A stretch of 56,034 bases of DNA from NORP240 sp046047495 (GCA_046047495.1 JBJOHV010000082.1:1-56034), one strand, 5' to 3'. Numbered from the stretch's first letter, positions 41,878 through 50,059 are shown. A program made the numbers and translations. The notes: generated from the sequence alone by a model not told the origin.

Positions 41878-42255
41878 CTATTTCAGGGAATGCAGCCCGA
41901 TCAGATTGCCATCCGGGTCCAGGGCATGGGCCACGAAACCATAGCCGCCTATGGACATCTTGCCCCGTTGCAACGTGCCGCCGAATGACTCCACCCGTGC
42001 AGCCTCCACCGCGCAATCCTCGCAGCCGAAGTACACCACGGTGCTATTGCCTCCCGAGGGCATGCCGGCCGCCTTGACCAGGGAGCCATTGCTGCCATGG
42101 GTGGTCATGTCGCCGGGGAAGGATCACATGGCCAGTTCGTCCCCCGGCGCCGCCAGGGGTGCCAACGAGATTTGCAGGACGCCCTCATAAAATTTGCGGG
42201 CCCTGTCCATGTCCTGCACGTAGATTTCAAACCGGATGATGGGGTTTTGTGACAT
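41878..42255 (-). pseudogene. VOC-family protein gene with in-frame TGA
   Basis: A 126-codon frame from ATG 42255 to the stop at 41878 encodes a VOC (glyoxalase-fold) domain: FEIYVQDMDRARKFYEGVL at the start and GGYGFVAHALDPDGNLIGLHS at the end. Codon 44 (42126-42124) is TGA, in the context ELAM-stop-SFPGDM. In this family the residue here is Trp, so TGG to TGA (one base) fits. Everything after it is intact in frame, so the break is recent, a sequencing error, or a rare readthrough site. No sign of selenocysteine insertion was found. Confidence 0.8.
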
Positions 42256-42297
42256 GGCATTGGCTCTCTGCAATTACTGGGGGATGTGTGTCGGAAT

Positions 42298-43752
42298 TTA
42301 AGCAAACAGCCCATGGAGAAACCAGCGCTGTTCACCGGTTTTTTCACGGTAAATCCACAGCAGGCTGCCACCGGTTTCCTCCGCAACATAGTAATCCCGG
42401 CGAATGTCGGTGCCTGACCACCAGCGGGTTTCGATGCGTTCCGGACCGCTGAGGATGCAAAGGGCACGCTGGTGATAAAGGCGGCCATCGCGAATCGTCA
42501 GGGGCCGGGGCTGGGGCAGCAGCCACAGTGGCCGGGGATTGACCGGAGCCGCCTCATGAGTCCTGTTGCGGGGTGGCGACAGGATGGCAAGAGGATCATC
42601 GTGATTTGCTTCCAGGCCGGCATACTCCGGGCAGTGCTCGGCAACACAGTGGATGCCTTTGATGCCACTGTCTCCGAGCCGTGCCTGCAGATGCTCCAGG
42701 AACTGACCAAGGGCATGGCTGCGGGGAGTGGCTGCATGCCCATGCAATGCCTCGCTGCATCCCGTGAAGGCGTCAAATTGCCTTACCGCCAAAGCAACCC
42801 CCACCACCGGTGCCGGCAGCTCCAGCCGCGTCAAACGGGTCTCCAGCAACAGCAACAGATGGCGCCGGTCGCGGCTGGCCCGGCGCAGGCTGATATCCAC
42901 CTCGGTGTTGTCCTGTCGCTCATGGCGCAGGGAGAACACCAGCTGACTGGTGCTGAGATCCCGACGGCGCAGGAAATCACAGAGCTGGGCCACCAGCTCA
43001 TCCGCCACCGGCAGCAGCCGGGTCAGGTCTTCCACCTCATGGGGCAGGTCATAGGCCGTGGCAAATGCCGGAGGTGGCTGGTAATTGCGGGTAGGGTCCG
43101 GCGCCTTGCCCAGGGCCCTGTTGAGCAGGTTGACGAAATCGCTGCCGAAGCGCTTGCGCAGGCCATCGGTTGGCAGGCGCCAGATGTCTTGCAGATGGCG
43201 CACACCCATGTTGTGCAGGCGGCGGGCCGGTTCCTGGTCCAGCTGCAGGACGCTGACCGGCAGACGTCCCAGGGCGGAGCGCAGATTGTCCCTGCGATGC
43301 ACCAACAGGCCGCTGCGGGCCCGGGCCAGCAGCAGGCTGCCGGTAACCGTGGGGGCGGCGGCATGCTGCACTTCATCCGGCAGTCCCCAGGCTTTCAGTT
43401 GCGCCTGCAGTAGCGGTTTGAGCTGTTCATGGATGGCTTGCAGGCCGCCGAAATATTTCAGGCTGCTGCGGATTTCCAGCACCAGGGCCTGGGGATGAAA
43501 ACTGACAGCGGCACTGACCCTGTCCCCAAGGGCGGCCAGCCCGGTAAGGCAGTGCTGCCGGCGTGCTTCGCTGAGGGCCGCAAGCTGGGGGAATACCAGG
43601 GCATAGAACAGGGCCGCAGGAGAGTCACGATCGGCAGTCCGGGCAGCCGGCGGTTGGTTGCCAGCCTTGATGGGCAGGGGAACCACGACCCGCTTGGCAT
43701 CATTGGCCGCACCTGGTGGCGGCGTGGGAACGGGGGTTTTGGCTTCTTCCAC
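42298..43752 (-). CDS. imuB: ImuB, catalytically inactive Y-family polymerase homologue
   Basis: The open frame runs from 43854; I choose GTG 43752, which falls after the imuA stop at 43781 and gives 484 residues; the exact start is uncertain, and upstream ATG 43854 would add a Pro-rich tail overlapping imuA. The Y-family fold can be followed by LFYALVFPQL, VLEIRSSLKYFGGLQAI, then a helix-hairpin-helix (DQEPARRLHNMGVRHLQDIWRLP) and the little-finger domain. The catalytic acidic residues of DinB-like polymerases are absent, as in known ImuB, which serves as an adaptor between clamp, ImuA and DnaE2. It follows imuA with a 28-base gap. Confidence 0.92.
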   Translation of the reverse strand: MEEAKTPVPTPPPGAANDAKRVVVPLPIKAGNQPPAARTADRDSPAALFYALVFPQLAALSEARRQHCLTGLAALGDRVSAAVSFHPQALVLEIRSSLKYFGGLQAIHEQLKPLLQAQLKAWGLPDEVQHAAAPTVTGSLLLARARSGLLVHRRDNLRSALGRLPVSVLQLDQEPARRLHNMGVRHLQDIWRLPTDGLRKRFGSDFVNLLNRALGKAPDPTRNYQPPPAFATAYDLPHEVEDLTRLLPVADELVAQLCDFLRRRDLSTSQLVFSLRHERQDNTEVDISLRRASRDRRHLLLLLETRLTRLELPAPVVGVALAVRQFDAFTGCSEALHGHAATPRSHALGQFLEHLQARLGDSGIKGIHCVAEHCPEYAGLEANHDDPLAILSPPRNRTHEAAPVNPRPLWLLPQPRPLTIRDGRLYHQRALCILSGPERIETRWWSGTDIRRDYYVAEETGGSLLWIYREKTGEQRWFLHGLFA

Positions 43753-43780
43753 GGTAGCGTTCCCAAGGGCTCCAGGCCCA

Positions 43781-44512
43781 TCAGGCTGGCAGGCTGACCC
43801 GGGTGGACAGGGGGCGGAAGCTGCCCCGGGCCCGCAATACGGTGACATCCGCATCCCGCACGGTTACTCCGCCAGATTCCGCATCTGCCGGCCAGCGGGA
43901 AGAACAAGCCTTTATTTGAAGGCGCAAAGCTGAGGGTGAGTCTTTACTCACATGGCGTTGTAACAGGACTCCCAGGGTTTGCCCGGTTTCTGCTGCCAGT
44001 TGCAGGCGGCGCAGTACCTTGTTGGGCAGCCAGTTCTGCCAGGCCAGCACCAGTCCGCAATTGTCGGTTTGCAGCGCCTTTTCCATGCTCCACAGCGCAT
44101 CCTTGAGGGAAGCCTCGGGACGCACCACCAGCACCTGTCGGGTATGGATGCCCGCCTGGGCCAGGGCCGGCGCATAAAGCTGGTAAGGGGGCGCGATGCA
44201 CAGAATCCATTGCCCCCGCTCGACCACATTGCGCATCAAGGGCACCAGCAGTTGCAATTCCCCCATGCCCCAGCGGGGGGACACCACCTCCACCAGGGCA
44301 TTACGGGGCCAGCCCCGGCCAGGCAGGATGGCATCCAGACCGGGATAACCGGTGGGCTGACCGTGGTCACCACGGCCAGCCATGTCGCAGCCGCGCCACA
44401 GGGCAGGGTTGCCGGCCAGCAGGTCGTCCAGTGGTTTCTGTGACGGGGTTTGCGAAAGCCTGCGGGCATCGCCGGCAGCTGTGACTGGGTTCGCTGTTAT
44501 TGTCATGGGCAT
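43781..44512 (-). CDS. imuA: ImuA, SOS mutasome accessory protein (RecA-like fold)
   Basis: A 243-residue protein. YPGLDAILPGRGWPRNALVEVVSPRWGMGELQLLVPLM is the degenerate Walker-A-like region of the ImuA/SulA-RecA-like family, with TRQVLVVRPEASLKDALWSMEKAL and LVLAWQNWLP downstream. Similar to Pseudomonas and other gammaproteobacterial ImuA. The start ATG 44512 has no good Shine-Dalgarno; the LexA box at 44555-44570 lies 43 bases upstream. First gene of an operon with imuB. Confidence 0.92.
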   Translation of the reverse strand: MPMTITANPVTAAGDARRLSQTPSQKPLDDLLAGNPALWRGCDMAGRGDHGQPTGYPGLDAILPGRGWPRNALVEVVSPRWGMGELQLLVPLMRNVVERGQWILCIAPPYQLYAPALAQAGIHTRQVLVVRPEASLKDALWSMEKALQTDNCGLVLAWQNWLPNKVLRRLQLAAETGQTLGVLLQRHVSKDSPSALRLQIKACSSRWPADAESGGVTVRDADVTVLRARGSFRPLSTRVSLPA

Positions 44513-44554
44513 GGGCTACCATGGTTTTGTCAAAGGGGGTTGTCATGAAAAATA

Positions 44555-44570
44555 CTGTATTAATGTACAG
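44555..44570 (-). promoter_or_regulatory. LexA (SOS) box upstream of imuA
   Basis: CTGTATTAATGTACAG on either strand is an exact CTGT-N8-ACAG operator with an AT-rich centre. It lies 43 bases before imuA on the minus strand, in an AT-rich promoter region. The second such site in the window, the other being at dnaE2. Confidence 0.92.
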
Positions 44571-44762
44571 TAGTATAGTCAGGAAATGCCTGCCGGCAAG
44601 CCCTTTCTGCAGGACCGGCACATCGCATCAGGTAGATTGGAATAAAGCGGCTCTAATCAATTGATTTAACGAAGGAATTAAAGCTTTAAAAGTGGAAGCC
44701 GTTAACTCCATTGTCGGTCAGTACCGGCGGCAATGGACGAATAACAGCGAGTGGGGTGGAAT

Positions 44763-44858
44763 ATGCGTAGAAAAAAGCCGGATATGGTGGTGGTGGTATT
44801 TACCTTGTTTCTGTTCAGTGTGCTGGCCAGCAGCGTGGCGCAAAGCGCGCTGTTCTGA
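44763..44858 (+). CDS. Tiny membrane protein (31 residues), unknown
   Basis: ATG 44763 follows GGGGTGGAAT at a usable distance. The 31 residues are a positively charged tip (MRRKKPD), one hydrophobic helix (MVVVVFTLFLFSVLASSVAQ) and SALF. It is too short for standard ORF tools. It could be an anchored small protein or a signal-peptide-like fragment. The gene lies between the SOS operon and the cyclo-ligase gene, on the opposite strand to both. Confidence 0.5.
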   Translation: MRRKKPDMVVVVFTLFLFSVLASSVAQSALF

Positions 44859-44897
44859 ACCCGGATTGGTAACAACCCCTCAGCCCAGATACAGCCC

Positions 44898-45503
44898 TCA
44901 ACCCGGCCAGTAGATCCTGCGATCACTGGCCACCGCATTCAACGGCACATCCCAGGCCTCCATGGGAATTCTTTCCACCTTCTGACATTCATGGGCCAGA
45001 CCCAGCAGCCGCGGGCGGGTGAACCCCAGTCTTGCCTTATAACTGAACGTCCGGTCATAAAAACCTTTGCCCATGCCCAGGCGTGCCCCGCTCTCATCGA
45101 AGCCCACCAGGGGAACCAGCACCAGATCCAATGCCCGCGGGGACAACAAGTGCCGAACGCTCGTCACCGGTTCCGGAATGCCCCAGCGATTGATGCTCAG
45201 GGCATCGCCATCGGCAAACGGCGCGAAGCTGACCCGCTGAGGTGCGTGACGGCTCAGTACCGGCAAATAACAGCGTTTGCCCATGCGCAGGGATGCTGCA
45301 AGCAGTGGCATGGGATCCAGTTCCCCGTCACTGGCGAAGTAGAACCCAATGCGCCTGGCGCGCAGAAAAAGTGCCTGGTGTATAAGCAGGTGATACAGGC
45401 GCAACGCCGCCTGGCGTTGCTCGGCAGTGCTGAGTTGCTGGCGTCTGCGACGCAGCTGGATGCGCAAAGACTTGCGGACCGTGGCGCTATCGGAAGGATT
45501 CAT
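44898..45503 (-). CDS. ygfA: 5-formyltetrahydrofolate cyclo-ligase
   Basis: A 201-residue protein. RRRRQQLSTAEQRQAALRLYHLL leads to the ATP/folate site; the signature GFDESGARLGMGKGFYDRTF is diagnostic of 5-FCL (MTHFS), and GRASP-like Lys/Arg residues at the N-terminus fit. It converts 5-formyl-THF to 5,10-methenyl-THF using ATP. The gene follows 6S RNA immediately on the same strand, as in E. coli ssrS-ygfA, and is probably cotranscribed with it. Its end approaches the tiny gene at 44763-44858. Confidence 0.93.
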   Translation of the reverse strand: MNPSDSATVRKSLRIQLRRRRQQLSTAEQRQAALRLYHLLIHQALFLRARRIGFYFASDGELDPMPLLAASLRMGKRCYLPVLSRHAPQRVSFAPFADGDALSINRWGIPEPVTSVRHLLSPRALDLVLVPLVGFDESGARLGMGKGFYDRTFSYKARLGFTRPRLLGLAHECQKVERIPMEAWDVPLNAVASDRRIYWPG

Positions 45504-45507
45504 ACGG

Positions 45508-45695
45508 AGAGAGACAAGTTCCCAGGAACACCGCTACCAAAGTTGCCCTGAACCGAAAAGTTCAGGTGGTGGCCCTCGCGATGAATCAGGCTTTCCGTCT
45601 TGCGGACTTGCACAACAACATCGGACGAGTTGCCTCCGGTTTTACAGATATCGGCTCAAGAACATGTTTGATTGGCAAATGTTCGAGGGAACTCT
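45508..45695 (-). ncRNA. ssrS: 6S RNA
   Basis: The minus strand here is flanked by zapA and ygfA as in E. coli. TTGAGCCGATAT at 45658-45647 is the conserved internal box. The 5' part AGTTCCC (45693-45687) pairs with GGGAACT (45523-45517) in the closing stem, and CACCTGAAC near 45565 matches the 3' side of the known 6S fold. The length of about 185 nt equals the E. coli RNA (184). 6S RNA binds sigma-70 RNA polymerase in stationary phase. Ends are estimated to a few bases from the promoter and stem. Confidence 0.9.
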
Positions 45696-45702
45696 GTGGA
45701 GC

Positions 45703-45708
45703 AGTATA
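45703..45708 (-). promoter_or_regulatory. -10 box of the 6S RNA promoter
   Basis: TATACT on the minus strand at 45708-45703 places the start near 45695. The -35 region (about 45731-45726, TTACCC) is weak, as is usual for genes driven by extra factors. Confidence 0.6.
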
Positions 45709-45748
45709 TAAACTATTTGCTGCGAGGGTAATGAAAATTTTTAGTATT

Positions 45749-45826
45749 CCAGCTGACGGCTTTCTACCTCCAGCTGACGGCTTTCTACCTCCAGCTGACG
45801 GCTCTTCATATCTCCAGCTGACGGCT
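45749..45826 (-). repeat. Tandem 21-base repeat at the 3' end of zapA
   Basis: Four copies of CCAGCTGACGGCT (plus strand) start at 45749, 45770, 45791 and 45814. The first spacings are 21 bases, the last 23. On the minus strand the unit encodes SRQLEVE. In zapA the 23-base spacing brings a stop (TGA 45808-45806) after the first copy; without the two extra bases three more heptads would be read until TAA. Confidence 0.85.
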
Positions 45827-46126
45827 CTTTAACAAGGCGGCGTCCACCTTGTCCTCGAGGGTTTTGATCTGCTGTGCCGTGACGTGACGTGTTTCATTGA
45901 TGAGGCGATTCTTTTTCAGCATGTCATGGGTAATGTTGAGCGCCGCCATGACGGCGATCTTTTCCAGGCCGTGAATATTGCCGCGGCCTTTTATCTTGCG
46001 CATGTTTTCGTCCAGATACCGCGCGGATTTCATCAATGCCTCCTGATCGGACAGGGGGCAGTTCACCTGGTATTCCTTGTCGAGGATTTTGACTTGTACG
46101 GAAGTGCTTTGCTCGGACATGCTCAT
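45806..46126 (-). CDS. zapA: Cell division protein ZapA
   Basis: 106 residues from ATG 46126 (ATG 46120 is also possible). VQVKILDKEYQVNCPLSDQEALMKSARYLDENMRKIKG is the ZapA N-terminal globular domain; the rest (about 45-106) is the coiled-coil dimer/tetramer helix. The usual length is 100-110 residues. ZapA crosslinks FtsZ filaments at midcell. It follows the ZapB-like gene with 8 bases between and precedes 6S RNA. Its C-terminus SRQLEI is the first copy of a tandem repeat, cut by a frame change. Confidence 0.93.
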   Translation of the reverse strand: MSMSEQSTSVQVKILDKEYQVNCPLSDQEALMKSARYLDENMRKIKGRGNIHGLEKIAVMAALNITHDMLKKNRLINETRHVTAQQIKTLEDKVDAALLKSRQLEI

Positions 46127-46134
46127 CTCGCGGT

Positions 46135-46341
46135 TCAGGCTTCTTCGAGGGATTTGAGTCGCAGCAGGATGGATTCCAGCTTGGATTTGGTTTCCCGGTG
46201 CTTTTCCATCAGGTGCTGTTTTTCCGTGGTCCAATGGTGTTCATTGGCCTTGAGCAGCTGGTTCTCCCGTTTGAGATCGCTGCACAGATCGATGAGAGTA
46301 TCGATCTTGTCGCTGAGGGTTTGAAATCGGTCTTCGCTCAT
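46135..46341 (-). CDS. TIGR02449/ZapB-like coiled-coil protein
   Basis: 68 residues from ATG 46341. The helix SDKIDTLIDLCSDLKRENQLLKANEHHWTTEKQHLMEK is one uninterrupted coiled coil, like the short TIGR02449 family proteins that lie just before zapA in many gammaproteobacteria. Function is unproven but division-related. Overlapping longer open frames upstream begin inside an AT-rich promoter region and lack a clear Shine-Dalgarno. Confidence 0.85.
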   Translation of the reverse strand: MSEDRFQTLSDKIDTLIDLCSDLKRENQLLKANEHHWTTEKQHLMEKHRETKSKLESILLRLKSLEEA

Positions 46342-46560
46342 GGCCTTGATTTGCTTGCTAATTCCACAATTAATTCTGAACGCTGGCAATAGCCTACTGA
46401 CTTTAGTTTAGGCATTACATGAATAGCGCCAACTATAGAGCGCGCGTCTGGACTGGTCAATAATGACAGACGCAATTATTGAGCCGTGTCCGTGTGGACG
46501 CGCCGTCAGCGAGCGAATATGCTTGTCGCCTCAACGAGTTAGAACCCTGCAGAGTGGTCT

Positions 46561-47883
46561 ATGACAATTGAATACCGGGAAATGAAACAGCGTCGCAAGG
46601 AATTGATGACGCAGATGGAACCCAACAGCATCGCGCTGCTGTCCGCAGCACCGCCCAGGGCGCGCAACAGCGATACCCACTACCAGTATCGCCAGCACAG
46701 TGACTTCTATTACCTGACCGGTTTTACCGAAGAGCAGGCGGTCCTGGCCCTCATCCCCGGGCGTAAACAGGGTGAGGTAGTGCTGTTCTGTCAGGAAAAG
46801 GACAAACTGAAGGAGCTGTGGAATGGCAGATTAATGGGGCCTGCCCAGGCCCGTGAGCAGTTGCTGGTGGACGATGCATTCCCCATTACCGATATCGACG
46901 ATATTTTGCCGAACCTCATCGAGGGGCGGGACCGTGTGTACTACACCATGGGCAAGGATCCCCAATGGGATACCCGGGTCATGGACTGGGTCAAGGTGGT
47001 TCGCAGCCGGGTGCGCCAGGGTGCCCATCCCCCCGGCGAATTTCTGGTGCTGGACCACCTGCTCCATGAATTGCGCCTGCTGAAGAGCAGTCATGAAATA
47101 AAGCTCATGGAAAAGGCCGCAAAAATTTCTGCCTCAGCTCATCGCCTGGCCATGGTGACCTGCAAGCCGGGGATGCGGGAATACGAACTGGAAGCCGAAT
47201 TGTTGTATGAGTTCACCCGTAACGGCAGTCGAGCACCGGCTTACAATTCCATAGTGGCAGCCGGAGAGAACGCCTGCATTCTGCACTACACGGAAAACAA
47301 CGCGGAAATCAGGGACGGGGATCTGGTATTGATCGATGCCGGCTGTGAATACGAACATTATGCCTCGGACATCACCCGTACCTTTCCCGCCAACGGGAAG
47401 TTCACTGCGGAGCAGAAAGCCATTTATGAGCTGGTACTGGATGCCAATCTGGCGGCCATCGACGCGGTCAAGCCAGGTGCACCCTGGGATGCGCCCCACA
47501 ATACCTCAGTCAAGGTATTGACGGCGGGGCTGGTCAAACTCGGGCTGCTGAAAGGCAAGGTCAGCGATCTTGTCAAGAAGGAAGCCTACCGACAGTTCTA
47601 CATGCACAGGGTCGGACACTGGCTCGGCATGGATGTCCATGATGTCGGTGACTATAAAATAGATGGCAAGTGGCGCCTTCTGGAACCTGGCATGGTGACC
47701 ACCATCGAACCGGGTATTTATATAGCGCCCGACAATCACAAGGTGGCGAAGAAATGGCGGGGCATCGGAGTACGGATTGAAGACGACGTGCTGGTGACCC
47801 GCAAAGGCCACAAGGTGCTCAGCAAGGACGCTCCCAAAGCGGTCAAGGATATCGAGGCCTTGATGGCAACCACGACCCATTGA
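46561..47883 (+). CDS. pepP: Xaa-Pro aminopeptidase (aminopeptidase P)
   Basis: A 440-residue protein, matching E. coli PepP (441). The N-terminal domain opens with YREMKQRRKELMTQM and includes the TGFTEEQAVLALIPG segment. The C-terminal pita-bread domain has all metal ligands: two Asp in LIDAGCEYEHYASDITRTFP, His in MHRVGHWLGMDVHD, Glu in TTIEPGIY and Glu in GVRIEDD. It cleaves N-terminal residues followed by proline. It diverges from the zapA operon, with 219 bases between starts; E. coli has ygfB just before pepP, which is missing here. It is followed by ubiH after 4 bases. Confidence 0.95.
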   Translation: MTIEYREMKQRRKELMTQMEPNSIALLSAAPPRARNSDTHYQYRQHSDFYYLTGFTEEQAVLALIPGRKQGEVVLFCQEKDKLKELWNGRLMGPAQAREQLLVDDAFPITDIDDILPNLIEGRDRVYYTMGKDPQWDTRVMDWVKVVRSRVRQGAHPPGEFLVLDHLLHELRLLKSSHEIKLMEKAAKISASAHRLAMVTCKPGMREYELEAELLYEFTRNGSRAPAYNSIVAAGENACILHYTENNAEIRDGDLVLIDAGCEYEHYASDITRTFPANGKFTAEQKAIYELVLDANLAAIDAVKPGAPWDAPHNTSVKVLTAGLVKLGLLKGKVSDLVKKEAYRQFYMHRVGHWLGMDVHDVGDYKIDGKWRLLEPGMVTTIEPGIYIAPDNHKVAKKWRGIGVRIEDDVLVTRKGHKVLSKDAPKAVKDIEALMATTTH

Positions 47884-47887
47884 TTCC

Positions 47888-49132
47888 ATGTTGACCGATT
47901 CCCCCGCAGCTCACTACCCGGTGGTCATCGTCGGTGGTGGCATGGTGGGCGCCAGCTTTGCACTCGCACTGCAAACGATCACGCCGGTACCGCTGCTGGT
48001 GGTGGAGGCCGGTGGTGGCGATATCGACGCGCCAGTCAGTTTCGATGCCCGCAGCACCGCCATTTCCTACGGCAGCAGTCTGATCCTGGCACGCCTGGGA
48101 TTGTGGGATGCATTGACAGGCAGTGCCGAACCCATCCGACAGATTCATGTCTCTGATCGCGGGCATTTCGGCACCGTGCGCATGGATAGTGCCTCGCAAA
48201 AGGTCGAGGCACTGGGTTATGTGGTGGAGAATCGTGTGCTCGGAACGGTGTTGCACGATGCCATCGGGCTTTCCGAGCAGATTGCCCTGTTGCGTTCCAC
48301 CCGGGTGTCATCGGTGCAGCCCGTGTCACAGGGCATGGTGCTGGAACTGGAGACCGGTGGCCGGAAGACGATGCTTTCGGCTGACCTGGTGGTGTTGGCG
48401 GATGGAGGCAGGTCACCCATATGCCGTCAGTTGGGCATCACGGTCGATGTGCGGGACTACCGGCAGCAAGCGATCATCTGCAATGTGGCCCTGGGAAGAC
48501 CTCACGGCAATGTGGCTTACGAGAGGTTCACTGACAGCGGGCCCATGGCCATACTGCCCTTGCCACGCCTGCAGAGTGAATATCGTGGCGCCCTGGTGTG
48601 GACAGTGGGTGCCGACGAGTCGGCGGATCTCATGGCGAAACCGGAGGCGGAATTGCTGGAATTGTTGCAGGACAGGTTTGGTCATCGCCTGGGAAGTTTC
48701 CGGCGCATGGGGCAGCGATTCAGCTACCCGCTTAACCTGACTGTGGCGACGGAACAGGTTCGACCGGGACTGGTGTTGCTCGGCAATGCCGCCCACACCC
48801 TGCACCCCGTGGCAGGACAGGGCTTCAATCTGGCATTGCGGGATGCCCAGGCTCTCGCGGCAACCGTGGGCGCAGCCCTGCAGCGTGGAGAAAATCCCGG
48901 TGAGCTGTCAGTGCTGCAGCGCTTCGTCGACCAGCAGCAGGGGGATCAGCAGCTCACCATCGGGTTTTCCCATTATCTGACCCAGGTATTTACCAGCCGG
49001 CGATACGCTTTGGTGTGGGCCCGGAAGTTCGGTCTAGCCTGTATCGATCTGCTGCCGACGGTAAAGCAGGAATTTGCCCGCCAGGCCATGGGTCTGGGTA
49101 ATCGCATCCACAAGGTCGCCCGACAGGACTGA
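47888..49132 (+). CDS. ubiH: 2-polyprenyl-6-methoxyphenol hydroxylase UbiH
   Basis: A 414-residue FAD monooxygenase. VVIVGGGMVGASFALAL is the FAD-binding GxGxxG, the second FAD motif is GNAAHTLHPVAGQGFNLALRD, and the middle DG motif is VVLADGGRSPIC. The stretch IHVSDRGHFG is characteristic of UbiH. It hydroxylates an aromatic ring position in aerobic ubiquinone synthesis. It lies 4 bases after pepP. Its partner ubiI is downstream with two genes of the opposite strand between. Confidence 0.93.
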   Translation: MLTDSPAAHYPVVIVGGGMVGASFALALQTITPVPLLVVEAGGGDIDAPVSFDARSTAISYGSSLILARLGLWDALTGSAEPIRQIHVSDRGHFGTVRMDSASQKVEALGYVVENRVLGTVLHDAIGLSEQIALLRSTRVSSVQPVSQGMVLELETGGRKTMLSADLVVLADGGRSPICRQLGITVDVRDYRQQAIICNVALGRPHGNVAYERFTDSGPMAILPLPRLQSEYRGALVWTVGADESADLMAKPEAELLELLQDRFGHRLGSFRRMGQRFSYPLNLTVATEQVRPGLVLLGNAAHTLHPVAGQGFNLALRDAQALAATVGAALQRGENPGELSVLQRFVDQQQGDQQLTIGFSHYLTQVFTSRRYALVWARKFGLACIDLLPTVKQEFARQAMGLGNRIHKVARQD

Positions 49133-49152
49133 AAAGCAGGGAAGAAGGTTCC

Positions 49153-49581
49153 CTAGTTGCCCAAAGCCGCCCGGATGGACTCGATCCGTTTACGATTGAC
49201 CCCCATGTCGCTGTAGCCGACTCTGGAAGCCGACCGCACATGGGTCACTCCAGCCGCAGGATCAAACAGGAACTCCACATCGTCAACGAATCCCATGATG
49301 CGGCTGGTGAACTCGGCATACAGGTAATTGGTCTGAGCGCTTACGATGTTGGCTTCCGGCAAGCCCAGCAGAATCTGTTCCACCTGGGCCAGGGTTGCCT
49401 GCAACGGGGCGATGAAATGACTGTCCCTTTGCTCGAAACTGCACACGCAGTTGGGGGAATCGGGACAGGAGATCAATTGCCCATCGTGGACACCGATGTT
49501 CTGTGGAGGTTCGCCGGCACAGGCTGACAGCAGTGGCAGGCAGGCAAGTGTAATACGACGTCTGAATTTGTTGTTGCCCAT
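49153..49581 (-). CDS. DUF1499 lipoprotein
   Basis: About 142 residues from ATG 49581, with lipobox LLSAC (Cys near residue 20). CPDSPNCVCSFEQRDSHFIAPL is the DUF1499 N-terminal hallmark, followed by NYLYAEFTSRIMGFVDDVEFLFDPAAGVTHVRSASRVGYSDMGVNRKRIE, both of which are typical of the family. DUF1499 proteins are small beta proteins of unknown function. It sits four bases after the MaoC gene on the same strand. Confidence 0.9.
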   Translation of the reverse strand: MGNNKFRRRITLACLPLLSACAGEPPQNIGVHDGQLISCPDSPNCVCSFEQRDSHFIAPLQATLAQVEQILLGLPEANIVSAQTNYLYAEFTSRIMGFVDDVEFLFDPAAGVTHVRSASRVGYSDMGVNRKRIESIRAALGN

Positions 49582-49585
49582 GTTC

Positions 49586-50059
49586 CTATGCACTCCTCTC
49601 CACCACTGTCATCCCCAGCCACTCGGCAATCAATGCCGGCTTGCTTTCTCCCTCGATCTCCACCGTGACGTTGTGTTTCATCAGGAAGTAGCCGGGCTTC
49701 TTTTCCTTCGCCTCCAGCAACTCGAAGCGGGCACGAATCCGCGAGCCGACCTTGACCGGGGTGATGAAGCGCACCTTGTCCAGCCCGTAGTTGATGCCCA
49801 TGATGGTGTTCTGCAGCTTGATGGAGCCGTGCTCACTGCCCAGCATGCTCATCAGGGACAGGGTCAGAAAGCCGTGGGCGATGGTGCTGCCAAAAGGGGT
49901 CGCCGCAGCCCGCGCCGGATCCACATGAATGAACTGGAAATCACCCGTGGCCTGGGCAAACTGATCTATGCGGGTTTGATCCACCAGCACCCAGTCACTG
50001 ACACCCACCTCTTTGCCGACATATTGCGGCAGGTCGGCGGGATTGATTACGTTGCTCAT
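49586..50059 (-). CDS. MaoC/NodN-like hydratase (R-specific enoyl-CoA hydratase family)
   Basis: A 157-residue hotdog-fold protein. The hydratase-2 motif FAQATGDFQFIHVDPARAAATPFGSTIAHGFLTLSL carries the catalytic Asp and His. It resembles NodN-type members that end near 157 residues. It should hydrate a trans-2-enoyl-CoA in the cytoplasm. First of a two-gene minus-strand unit with the DUF1499 lipoprotein, inserted between ubiH and ubiI. Confidence 0.9.
   Translation of the reverse strand: MSNVINPADLPQYVGKEVGVSDWVLVDQTRIDQFAQATGDFQFIHVDPARAAATPFGSTIAHGFLTLSLMSMLGSEHGSIKLQNTIMGINYGLDKVRFITPVKVGSRIRARFELLEAKEKKPGYFLMKHNVTVEIEGESKPALIAEWLGMTVVERSA

Noticed and set aside
42124..42126. TGA as a selenocysteine codon
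   Set aside because: No hairpin fitting a bacterial SECIS follows, and Trp rather than Cys is expected at this position in the family.
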